From: Deltaproteobacteria bacterium HGW-Deltaproteobacteria-19 | Lineage (GTDB): Bacteria; Desulfobacterota; Syntrophia; Syntrophales; PHBD01 | DNA length: 64,000 nt | Assembly: GCA_002841865.1 (NCBI GenBank) | Contig: PHBD01000003.1 | Location: forward strand, 60,530-124,529 | Direction of reading: 5' to 3' | Part shown: one piece after another, positions 39,843-48,398 of the stretch | Numbering within the stretch: the stretch's first letter is position 1 | Layout of the letters: every line of letters begins with the position of its first letter | The notes under the pieces: model-generated | What the model saw: the letters and a program-made list of their open reading frames with translations, nothing else | Databases searched by the model: none | Told to the model about the DNA's origin: nothing | Position numbers and translations under genes: made by a program

Positions 39843-42542
39843 ATGCAGAACAAGCGAGTATTTGTTCAAACGATCTACCTGAAACAGGGGAAACAGGTTT
39901 GCGTTCCATTCCTTCTGGCGGCGATCATCTTCCTCTTCGTCTCGCCGGCTTTCGCGGACGTAAACATCAACAGCGATCAGTCGGCAGGCGTAGTCCTTGA
40001 AAATCTGAATGCCGGGACCGGCATGAACGCCACAGTGCAGTCCAGCGTCAAAGTCACTTCTACAACGGAAGGCTACGCCATCCAGGGCAAAACCGCAGGG
40101 TGGAACATAACCGTTGGGTCGAATGCAGAAGTCACGAGCAAGGCCTCCGGCAGCTCCGCCATTCTTCTCAAAGCCGACGGCACAGGACCATCCCTGACCG
40201 GTACCATCAACAACTACGGCTCGATCACCGGACAGGGAAGAGCCATCATGATGGGAGGCGGCACTGTCAACAATTCTGGGACAATCACGAGTAATGGAAG
40301 TGGCATCGTTTCCTCTAAAGGAAACCTAGACGTCACGAACACCGGCGATATCAAAGCTACAACGGGAGTCGCCATCTCTTCGGGAGAGGGCAGCACTGCC
40401 ACAATTACAAATAGCGGTCTTATTCAGAGCGAGGGCGCAGGACAACGCGCAATGGAAATCGTCAATGGCACCATTAGAAACGAGGCGGGCGGGAAAATCA
40501 TTGCCTCGAATAATGTGGGTTCTAGTTCAATTATAATCTCTGAAAATGGTGTTGTTGAGAACAGCGGTTCCATCGAGGGATTCAATGGTATTGTCTTCAA
40601 TAAACTGGGTTCCGCAACGAATTATGCTGGAGGTGAAATAACAACCAATAACTTTGGAATCGCTTTCTCTGGCAACGGCAACTACGCGAATCGCAAGGCC
40701 GTCAACTACGGCAAGATCACAAGCAAAGTAGCCGTCTACTTTGCCGGTACCGGCGACGACGTCTTTAAGAACGGCGGGACGCTCAACGGCACAGGCGGCA
40801 AGGCCGTTATCATGGGAGCCGGCAACGATACGGTCATTCTGCAGGCCGGATCGGACATCACCGGAAACGTGGACGGTGACGACGTGGACAAAGCAGGAAT
40901 CGTTAATGGAACCGGCGATATCGTCCGCCTCGAGGGCTCAGGTGCCATTAAGAACGGCACGCTCCTCAACTTTGAAATAATCGAAAAGACCGGCGTCGGC
41001 ACCTGGACCCTGGAAGGGGACCTCTCTAGCGGGAAATCGATCTCCGTCCTCGGAGGCGCCCTCAGAGTCGGCGGCACGTTCACCCAGGAAGCCGGATCGA
41101 CATACAGCCTCAGTGCCAACGAGGACGGCACTCTGGCATACATCAGCGCCAACAAGGCAACCATCAATTCCGGCAGCACCGTTTCCGTCTCTACAAAAGG
41201 CTTGAGAGGCGGCAGCTACGTGATCGTCGACACCCAGAACGGTCTGACGGGAGCATACGATAAACTCAATGTAGATGCGAATTCCGCTCTGCTCCGGTCC
41301 TGGCTCTCCTATGACGCCTACCGCGGCTATCTGAACTTGCAGTCCACCCTCAGCTCCGCCGCCGTGACCCGGAACGAGCAGGCCGTCTCCACGTACCTCG
41401 AAACCGCTTACAATACGGCCTCGGGGGACCTGCTCACCGCCTTCGATGCTCTCCATTCCCTCGACAGTCTCGAGGCGGCACGCTCCGCCTTCAACCAGTT
41501 GACCGGCGCCAGCCACACCGCCTTTATCGCTGTCGATACTGCCCGGCAGGCCTCTTTCTTCCGGAACCTTTTCCCCCAGGCCGCCGCGCCGACCCCGGCA
41601 AAAACCACGACGGAATTCTCCGGGAATTCCCTGGCGGCACTCGCCGCAAATGCATCCTCCCTCACCGATGCTACCTCTTCTCTCATCAGTCTGAACAACG
41701 TGGAATCCCCTTTCAGCATCTGGGTCAGAGGACACGGGGCCAAGGGTAACCGCACCGGTGAGGACATCGCCTCCCGTTACGACTACACAATCCAGGGCTT
41801 CATCGCCGGGGTCGACTTCTTTGTCACCGAGGGCTTCCGGGCCGGTGCCGCTCTCGGATATTCGAAGACGGATGTGGAATTCACGGACCTGAGTGACTCA
41901 GGCAGCGTGGACAGCTTCCAGGCCGCCCTCTACGGAACCTGGAAGAGCGGAAAATGGTACGCTGACGGCGCCCTCTCCCTGTCCCGTAACAGCTACGACA
42001 CCACTCGTTCCATCTCCTTCGGGACCATCTCCCATACCGCCACTGCTTCTTACAGCGGCTACGAACTCGGCGCCTCTGTTGAGAGCGGATACAAGGCGGA
42101 TTGGATGGGCTTCGAGATTACCCCGCTCGCCTCTGTTCTCGCCCTACGGAACCACCGGAACAACTTCACCGAGAACGGCGCTGAATCCCTGAACCTCAAG
42201 GTGGACGACGAAGACGCCACCTTCCTCCAGGGCGCCCTTGGCCTTCGGATCGCCAGGACCTTTACGCTCGGAGAATCCTTTTCCCTGATCCCCGAGATTT
42301 CCGGCCGGTGGGTCCACGAGTTCGGAAACGACGAGACGGTCCTGAATGCCCGTCTTACCGGGGCAACCGCCGAGTCCTTCACGGTTTATTCCGACACGAT
42401 CGACCGGAACAGCGGCATCTTCTCCCTGGGGCTGACAGGGAAGATTACCGACACTTTCACCTTTTCCCTCGCCTACACCGGCGAGTTGAGATCGAGCCAG
42501 ACCAGTCACGCTGCAACGGCCGCTGTGCGGCTCAACTGGTAG
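39843..42542 (+). CDS. Autotransporter with beta-barrel domain
   Basis: An 899-residue type Va autotransporter. An extended signal peptide (about residues 1-38, hydrophobic VPFLLAAIIFLFVSPAFA) precedes a passenger of about 580 residues with imperfect beta-helix repeats (NSGTITSNGSGIV, TNTGDIKATTGVAI, ITNSGLIQSEGAG), and the C-terminal barrel is about residues 620-899, ending in aromatic RLNW as needed for BAM assembly. No cysteine protease or Ser protease triad is seen, so the passenger is adhesin-like. It is followed by a binding protein and a two-component system that may regulate adhesion. Intact and close to a decayed paralogue. Confidence 0.9.
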   Translation: MQNKRVFVQTIYLKQGKQVCVPFLLAAIIFLFVSPAFADVNINSDQSAGVVLENLNAGTGMNATVQSSVKVTSTTEGYAIQGKTAGWNITVGSNAEVTSKASGSSAILLKADGTGPSLTGTINNYGSITGQGRAIMMGGGTVNNSGTITSNGSGIVSSKGNLDVTNTGDIKATTGVAISSGEGSTATITNSGLIQSEGAGQRAMEIVNGTIRNEAGGKIIASNNVGSSSIIISENGVVENSGSIEGFNGIVFNKLGSATNYAGGEITTNNFGIAFSGNGNYANRKAVNYGKITSKVAVYFAGTGDDVFKNGGTLNGTGGKAVIMGAGNDTVILQAGSDITGNVDGDDVDKAGIVNGTGDIVRLEGSGAIKNGTLLNFEIIEKTGVGTWTLEGDLSSGKSISVLGGALRVGGTFTQEAGSTYSLSANEDGTLAYISANKATINSGSTVSVSTKGLRGGSYVIVDTQNGLTGAYDKLNVDANSALLRSWLSYDAYRGYLNLQSTLSSAAVTRNEQAVSTYLETAYNTASGDLLTAFDALHSLDSLEAARSAFNQLTGASHTAFIAVDTARQASFFRNLFPQAAAPTPAKTTTEFSGNSLAALAANASSLTDATSSLISLNNVESPFSIWVRGHGAKGNRTGEDIASRYDYTIQGFIAGVDFFVTEGFRAGAALGYSKTDVEFTDLSDSGSVDSFQAALYGTWKSGKWYADGALSLSRNSYDTTRSISFGTISHTATASYSGYELGASVESGYKADWMGFEITPLASVLALRNHRNNFTENGAESLNLKVDDEDATFLQGALGLRIARTFTLGESFSLIPEISGRWVHEFGNDETVLNARLTGATAESFTVYSDTIDRNSGIFSLGLTGKITDTFTFSLAYTGELRSSQTSHAATAAVRLNW

Positions 42543-42633
42543 GGAAACGCCGGATCGGGGGCGGGGGCTCCGGGACGGAGATCGACCTCCGGGGGCCCGC
42601 TCCCCGGATCCATCAAGCTGGAGAAATACGATC

Positions 42634-43656
42634 ATGAAGAAAGTCGCCTTTGCCGTCACCACGGCCCTGCTTACCGCACTGGCCATCCTGGCCGCCTTTG
42701 AGGGATGCAAAGATCGAGAATCCGCCAGTCCTTATCAGGACAACCTGTACCTGAACAACCGGCAGGCTCAGGATCCGCCGGGACAGCCATCCCCTGTCGC
42801 CCAACGGAAGCGGGTCGCGCTGGTGATGAAGACCTTGACGAACCCCTTCTTTGTGGAAATGGAAAAAGGAGCCCGGCGGGCGGAGCGGGACCTGGACATC
42901 GAGCTGATCGTCAAGACAGGCGCCAAGGAGACCTCCGTCGATCAGCAGATCGCCATCATCGAAGAGCTGACGGAACAGAAAATTGATGCGATCGTCATCG
43001 CCCCCGCCGATTCCACCAGGCTGATTCCCGCCCTCCGCAAAGCCCGGGGAAAAGGAGTCATGATCGTCAACATCGACAATCGCCTCGACCCGGAGCATGC
43101 CCGTCGGGCAGGCCTGAACGGCATTCCTTTCATCAGCGTGGACAACCACCGGGGGGCCTACCTCTCGGCGAAGCATATCAGCGATCTGATCTCCAGGCCG
43201 ACGGAAGCAGCCGTCATCGAGGGTATCCGGGGAGCGGACAATGCCGTGCAGCGGAAAAAAGGTGCGTTGAAGGCTTTCCGCGAAAATCCGAACCTCTCCG
43301 TCGTCGCCATGGAAACAGCCAACTGGAAGATCGACGAGGCCTATAAAGTCGCGGGGCAGATTTTTCGGAATCATCCCCGGATCGGCGTGGTCTTCTGCTC
43401 CAATGACATGATGGCCCTGGGGGTGATCGAATACCTGGACGAAAAAAGACGGAGAGACGTCCTTGTTGCGGGTTTCGACAATCTGTCCGAGGTCCGGGAT
43501 GCCCTCCGGGTGGGGAAACTGCGGGTAACGATCGACCAGCAGGCGGCGCTGCAAGGCTACGAAGGGGTCAAGGCCGCCGTGAACCTCCTCCGAAAAACGG
43601 AAGTTCCCGCGGAGACGCTGGTCGATGTGCGGCTGATCACGGAGAAAGACATCTGA
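42634..43656 (+). CDS. Periplasmic sugar-binding-type lipoprotein, likely sensor partner
   Basis: A 340-residue substrate-binding protein of the RbsB/LacI-type fold (peripla_BP_4). Lipobox at LAAFEGC (Cys25) follows a signal peptide, then RVALVMKTLTNPFFVEMEKG, IDAIVIAPADSTRLIP and a VFCSNDMMALGVIEYL hinge motif. There is no ABC permease or ATPase next to it; instead it is followed by a histidine kinase and a response regulator, as with TorT/TorS or LuxP/LuxQ. So it probably hands ligand information to the kinase rather than to transport. Linked to the autotransporter upstream by a 91-base gap. Confidence 0.8.
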   Translation: MKKVAFAVTTALLTALAILAAFEGCKDRESASPYQDNLYLNNRQAQDPPGQPSPVAQRKRVALVMKTLTNPFFVEMEKGARRAERDLDIELIVKTGAKETSVDQQIAIIEELTEQKIDAIVIAPADSTRLIPALRKARGKGVMIVNIDNRLDPEHARRAGLNGIPFISVDNHRGAYLSAKHISDLISRPTEAAVIEGIRGADNAVQRKKGALKAFRENPNLSVVAMETANWKIDEAYKVAGQIFRNHPRIGVVFCSNDMMALGVIEYLDEKRRRDVLVAGFDNLSEVRDALRVGKLRVTIDQQAALQGYEGVKAAVNLLRKTEVPAETLVDVRLITEKDI

Positions 43657-43694
43657 ATCCAAGTCTTACCCGACATCTGAGAAGGACATCCGGC

Positions 43695-45632
43695 ATGAAA
43701 CTCTGCATTCCATCCCCCATTCTGCTCAAGGTCTTCGCCTACCTGACCCTGACCGGCATCGTCCCGCTCATCCTGTTCGGGATCATCTCCTACAACGTTT
43801 CTCTTCACGCCATGAATCAATCCATTCATGATCTCACCCGGATGACGATGAGCGCCAAGATGAATTACCTGGAACTGGTCATGGACGAGGTGGAGAGTCT
43901 GATGGCCAACGTTGCCGGACATGATGACATTACAGCCGTCCTGAAGGAAGACCGGGAGGAAAAGTCGCCGTTCAACAAGCTGTCCACCCAGGCGAAGATC
44001 GGCTACATCCTGAGCGGCTACCTGAATCTGCGGGGTCTCGTCTCCATCGACATCTTCTCCATGTCCGGAACGCACTATCACGTCGGCGACACGCTGAACG
44101 TCGAAAACACGAAACTGGAACGGAAGGAGTCCCTGTTCGAGGCCGCCCGCGCTTCATCCCGGCCGGTCTACTGGGCGGGCATCGAGGAAAACGTGAACGT
44201 CCATTCGGCCCATCCCCGCGTCATCACGGCGGTCCGCATCCTGAAGACCATGAACATGCAAAGCCTCGCCGAAGAACCGCTGGGCCTTCTGATCGTAAAT
44301 TACGACGCCCGGCACTTTCATGACAGTTTCATGCAGGATACCCCGCGCTCCCAGACCTACATGGTGATCGACAGACAGTCCCGGATCGTCTTTCACCCCG
44401 ACCGGACCCTCATCGGGACCGCGGTGAACCCGGACTTCACGGCGGATCTCCTGAAGCAGAAGCCGATGATTCCGTTCCGTAACCGGATCGGCGACCAGGA
44501 TTTCTCCACCATGTACAGCCTCTCCGGAAAGAGCGGATGGATCCTCCTGAGCCTAACGCCGGAACGTGAAATCGCCACTGCGCTGGCCGGGATCCGCCAC
44601 AACACCCTGGCCATCGCAGCGGCCTGCTTCGTTCTGTGTCTTATTTTCTCCATCCTGCTGTATCGGAACATCGTCCGTCCCGTGAAGAAAATGACCGATC
44701 TGTTCCGGAGAATTCAGAACGGGACGATCCGGCCCGGCGTCCGGCTGGAGGAAACCTCCCGTGACGAGATCGGCGATCTGGTCCTCTGGTTCAACACGTT
44801 CCTCCGCAACCTGGAAGAGAAGAAGGAGATCGACCGAAAACTCAAGGAAAAGCAGCAGGAACTGGAGGAGCTCAACCGCACCCTCGAAGAACGCGTCCAG
44901 GAGGAGCTCCGGAGAAACCGCGAGAAGGACGCCCTTCTCATCACGCAATCCCGGCAGGCCGCCATGGGACAGATGATCGGGAACATCGCCCACCAGTGGC
45001 GGCAGCCCCTCAATGCCGTGGGCGCGTTGATCCAGCTCCTGCCGGAGGCCATGAGCCACGGGACCCTCACGTCCCGTTACCTCGACTTCCAGACCAAGAA
45101 GGCGATGGAATTGGTTCAGTTCATGTCCCGGACAATCGATGACTTCCGCAATTTCTTCCGGCCCCGCAAGGAGAAGCAATCCTTCCGCCTGCAGGAAGTC
45201 ATTACGAGCGCGATTTCATTCCTCGAGGGAAGGTTCAAGAACCGGGGAATCGGCCTGAATCTTCAGGTCCAGGACGACCCGCTCCTGTATGGTTTTCCGA
45301 ACGAATACGCCCAGGTCATCCTGAACATCCTGCAGAACGCCCTGGACGCGCTGATCGAGCGTGAGATCGAACATCCTGAAGTCATCGTCACCGTGTCTGC
45401 GGAGAACGGGAAGGCCGTGGTCGTCATCGGTGACAATGGCGGCGGCATCGCCGACGAGCATCTGGACCGGGTGTTCGATCCCTATTTTTCGACCAGGGAA
45501 GAAGGTATGGGAACGGGCATCGGCTTGTACATGTCCAAAACGATCATCGAACAGAGCATGGCGGGAACGCTCTCTGTCCGCAACACCCCCGAGGGGGCGG
45601 AATTCAGAATCGAGGTGCCGCATGAATCCTGA
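43695..45632 (+). CDS. Membrane sensor histidine kinase (dCache-like, HAMP)
   Basis: A 645-residue kinase. TM1 is about residues 10-31, an extracytoplasmic dCache-like sensor spans about 32-300, TM2 about 302-323, HAMP about 324-378, a coiled coil to about 420, then the HisKA phospho-acceptor His433 in NIAHQWRQPLN, and a HATPase domain with N box NILQNALDAL, GDNGGGI and GTGIGLYM. The sensor could contact the binding protein encoded just upstream (gap 38 bases). It shares an overlapping stop/start with the REC-HD-GYP gene, so signal output is likely to that protein. Confidence 0.9.
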   Translation: MKLCIPSPILLKVFAYLTLTGIVPLILFGIISYNVSLHAMNQSIHDLTRMTMSAKMNYLELVMDEVESLMANVAGHDDITAVLKEDREEKSPFNKLSTQAKIGYILSGYLNLRGLVSIDIFSMSGTHYHVGDTLNVENTKLERKESLFEAARASSRPVYWAGIEENVNVHSAHPRVITAVRILKTMNMQSLAEEPLGLLIVNYDARHFHDSFMQDTPRSQTYMVIDRQSRIVFHPDRTLIGTAVNPDFTADLLKQKPMIPFRNRIGDQDFSTMYSLSGKSGWILLSLTPEREIATALAGIRHNTLAIAAACFVLCLIFSILLYRNIVRPVKKMTDLFRRIQNGTIRPGVRLEETSRDEIGDLVLWFNTFLRNLEEKKEIDRKLKEKQQELEELNRTLEERVQEELRRNREKDALLITQSRQAAMGQMIGNIAHQWRQPLNAVGALIQLLPEAMSHGTLTSRYLDFQTKKAMELVQFMSRTIDDFRNFFRPRKEKQSFRLQEVITSAISFLEGRFKNRGIGLNLQVQDDPLLYGFPNEYAQVILNILQNALDALIEREIEHPEVIVTVSAENGKAVVVIGDNGGGIADEHLDRVFDPYFSTREEGMGTGIGLYMSKTIIEQSMAGTLSVRNTPEGAEFRIEVPHES

Positions 45633-46698
45633 GACAAAAGTAATGGAAAACATATCTCTCCTTTACGTGGAAGACGAAGAGTACACCCTGGAAGCGGTGG
45701 GCGAGCTCCTGAGGAACAAGGTCGCCGACGTCAATCTCGCGAAAAACGGAATGGAGGGCCTGCGCCACTTCCGGGAGCGGCAACCCGATATCGTCGTCAC
45801 GGACATCCGCATGCCCGTCATGAGCGGCCTGGAGATGGCCCGGGAAATCCGGGCACTCTCTCCCCAGGCGGAAATCATCGTCACCTCGGCGCACGACGAC
45901 ACAAAATACCTGCTGGACGCCATCGACATCAACATCAGCCAGTACGTGATGAAGCCCATCGCCAAGGAGCGGCTCTTCTCGGCGATCGACCGGAGCGCCC
46001 ACAACGTCCTCCTGGAACGGATTGTTGCGGAAAAGCGGGAAATGCTGGAGGAACTCGTCCGGGACCGGACGATGGAACTCGAAGAAACGGGCGAGGCCCT
46101 GGACAGCAGCCTGAGAAAGCTGAAAAAGGCGATGGGAGCGGTGATTCAGGCCATGACGCGGGTGGTTGAATCAAGGGATCCCTACACGGCGGGGCACCAG
46201 AGGAAGGTGGCGAACCTGTCCCGGGCCGTTGCGGAGGATATGGGAATCGAGCCCGACAGGATCGACGGCATTCACATGGCCGGCGTGGTCCACGATATCG
46301 GCAAGGTCTCCGTCCCGGCGGAGATCCTCAGCAAGCCTGCCGGTCTCTCCGATCTCGAATTGCGCCTGATCCGGACCCATTCGGAGGCCGGCTACTGCAT
46401 CCTGAAGGAAATCGACTTCCCCTGGCCGATCGCCGATATTATCCTCCAGCACCACGAACGGCTTGACGGATCGGGTTATCCCCGGGGATTGGCCGGAGAC
46501 GGCATCATGCTGGAGGCCCGGATCATCGCCGTGGCGGACGTGGTCGATGCCATCGCGTCCCACCGCCCCTACCGGCCTGCCATGGGCATCGAGCGGGCGC
46601 TGGAAGAGATCTCGCGACACCGGGGAACCCGCTTCGATCCTCATGTCGTCGATGCCTGCCTGAGGGTTTTCCGGGAAAACGGGTATCAGTTGATCTGA
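45622..46698 (+). CDS. Response regulator with HD-GYP c-di-GMP phosphodiesterase
   Basis: A 358-residue protein with a receiver (about residues 8-125; phospho-acceptor Asp61 in VVTDIRMP, Lys in VMKPIAKE) and an HD-GYP domain (about 170-350) with HD at 224-225 in VVHDIGK, HERLDGSGYP (GYP 285-287) and further metal ligands, so an active c-di-GMP hydrolase is expected. ATG 45622 overlaps the kinase stop by eleven bases. As in RpfG, phosphorylation would tune c-di-GMP level. Together with the autotransporter and binding protein it forms a plausible adhesion control circuit. Confidence 0.9.
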   Translation: MNPETKVMENISLLYVEDEEYTLEAVGELLRNKVADVNLAKNGMEGLRHFRERQPDIVVTDIRMPVMSGLEMAREIRALSPQAEIIVTSAHDDTKYLLDAIDINISQYVMKPIAKERLFSAIDRSAHNVLLERIVAEKREMLEELVRDRTMELEETGEALDSSLRKLKKAMGAVIQAMTRVVESRDPYTAGHQRKVANLSRAVAEDMGIEPDRIDGIHMAGVVHDIGKVSVPAEILSKPAGLSDLELRLIRTHSEAGYCILKEIDFPWPIADIILQHHERLDGSGYPRGLAGDGIMLEARIIAVADVVDAIASHRPYRPAMGIERALEEISRHRGTRFDPHVVDACLRVFRENGYQLI

Positions 46699-46797
46699 GG
46701 GTCCCCTTCGGAAATTCCAGATTCCCGGGCGCAGGTCGCTTTACTCCCCGGAGCCGCAATCACCAACCAGTTCGTCAGGGCCGGCGACGTCCCGGGT

Positions 46798-48207
46798 TCA
46801 TGTCGTTACGGGTCCGGAACCCTCGAACCAGCTGAAGAACTCGCGAATCCTGTCCTTCTGTTTCGGCGGGACGTAGTCAAAATTGATCCAGCGGTCCGTG
46901 ACCTCCCAATAGCGCTCCCTGTCCAGAGCCAGGATTTCGTCACGGATGGCGGTCAGCCGCTCCGGCGACTCGTGCCGCATGTCACGCCAGATATGCCTCG
47001 CCAGTTCCTCCTCTCCATGCCCCAGGTAGAAGCCCGCGAGGATCGCCTGGCTCTTCCGGACGCCCAGGAACGCGATCTCGTCGACCGCCGTCTCGGGTTC
47101 CTTGTCCAGGGTGAGAAAGATGTCAAGGAGCTCCCGGCGACCCGCAAATCCCCGTTCATAGGCCTTCTCGTTGAGAATCCGCAGGTCGCTGGACGCCGTG
47201 ACCATAATGAAGGGCAGGCCGGCCGCCACGGCCAGAAGGCCGTAATAACGGAAGTAGGCGGCGATTTCCAGGGTCCTCTTCACGTCCCGGTCCATCATGT
47301 GCTCGGCGAACATCCGGTACTGGTTCAGGATGTTGAAGATCCCGTACTGATCCCTGGCATTGTGGCCGATGCGAAGAAAGGTGTTGAAGTAGGCCACGAT
47401 CAGTTCGATAGACTCCTCCAGGTTCTCCACTGCCGCAGATGCGGCAATCTCCCCCATGGCATTGGAGACCTCCTGGACCATCTCCCGGATGGACCCCACC
47501 GCGGTGGTCAGGATGAACTCGTACTGCTTCAGGACGGCCATTTCCGTCCAGGTCTGTGTGCTTTCGATCCGGGCGATGGACTCGCGGCAAAAGCCATAAA
47601 AGCTTCCGGATTCCAATAGATACCAGTGAGGCGGGTACTCCCGCTTGACGCTCAGGTAGTGGGTCAGGATCCTCTGGAGGGCACTGATGCAGGACAGTCC
47701 CAGCGAACGGTCCATGCTGGCGATGGATTTGACGCCGATGTCGCCGATCTGCTCGACCGTGCCCAGGAATCTCCGCCTCGCGTCCGTCAGATGCCTCGGA
47801 TTCCGCCGGGCGGCCCGCAGATGACTGCAGGCGGACTTCTCCAGGGAGCGAATGATGCTGTCGGGCCGCAGGAAATCAAAGACAAAGAACAGGTAGGGAA
47901 TGATGATGACGAAACTGACGGTGAGCAGAACCAGGTAGGTCCAGATGACCGCCTTGATGGCTGTCGAGGCCGGGTCCAGCTTCGGCACCATGATCCAGAC
48001 ATTGAAGACGATGATGAAGATGAAGAAACTCATAACGGCGATGTTCACGCCGTTTTTCAGGAACAGGTCGCTGATCTTGGGGGAATAGCGCGTGGCGGCC
48101 AGTTCGACGATGATGGCCACCACGGTGATGGATACCGCAAGCGCGGTCGTGGAGACCTGGGAGAGGTTTCCCAGGTTCTCGAAGAGAAAGGCGTAATCGA
48201 CGATCAT
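46798..48207 (-). CDS. Membrane protein, DUF2254-like
   Basis: A 469-residue protein with three N-terminal transmembrane segments (about 18-40, 54-76, 86-112) and a long cytosolic alpha-helical C-terminal region. The segment VELAATRYSPKISDLFLKN resembles DUF2254 membrane proteins, but similarity is only partial and the assignment is cautious. AGGGAGCG precedes ATG 48207. It lies downstream of a DUF3141 gene on the same strand with a 191-base gap, and converges with the HD-GYP gene. Function unknown; a mechanosensitive or stress-membrane role would be guesswork. Confidence 0.6.
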   Translation of the reverse strand: MIVDYAFLFENLGNLSQVSTTALAVSITVVAIIVELAATRYSPKISDLFLKNGVNIAVMSFFIFIIVFNVWIMVPKLDPASTAIKAVIWTYLVLLTVSFVIIIPYLFFVFDFLRPDSIIRSLEKSACSHLRAARRNPRHLTDARRRFLGTVEQIGDIGVKSIASMDRSLGLSCISALQRILTHYLSVKREYPPHWYLLESGSFYGFCRESIARIESTQTWTEMAVLKQYEFILTTAVGSIREMVQEVSNAMGEIAASAAVENLEESIELIVAYFNTFLRIGHNARDQYGIFNILNQYRMFAEHMMDRDVKRTLEIAAYFRYYGLLAVAAGLPFIMVTASSDLRILNEKAYERGFAGRRELLDIFLTLDKEPETAVDEIAFLGVRKSQAILAGFYLGHGEEELARHIWRDMRHESPERLTAIRDEILALDRERYWEVTDRWINFDYVPPKQKDRIREFFSWFEGSGPVTT

Positions 48208-48398
48208 CGCTCCCTGATCCGTCCGTCGCGGAACGCACGGTCACTCCGCCTGAAACTGTTGCCGGAAACGGAGACGATCGACGCCTCCGCCGGCCGGCCA
48301 TCCCGACGAGAGCAGGATCCCCGCCGCAGTCGCGCGGATCCTGGGCCATGGTTAAATCCTGGACCGTGACATCGCATGCGGGATGGGACGTTCCCGCA

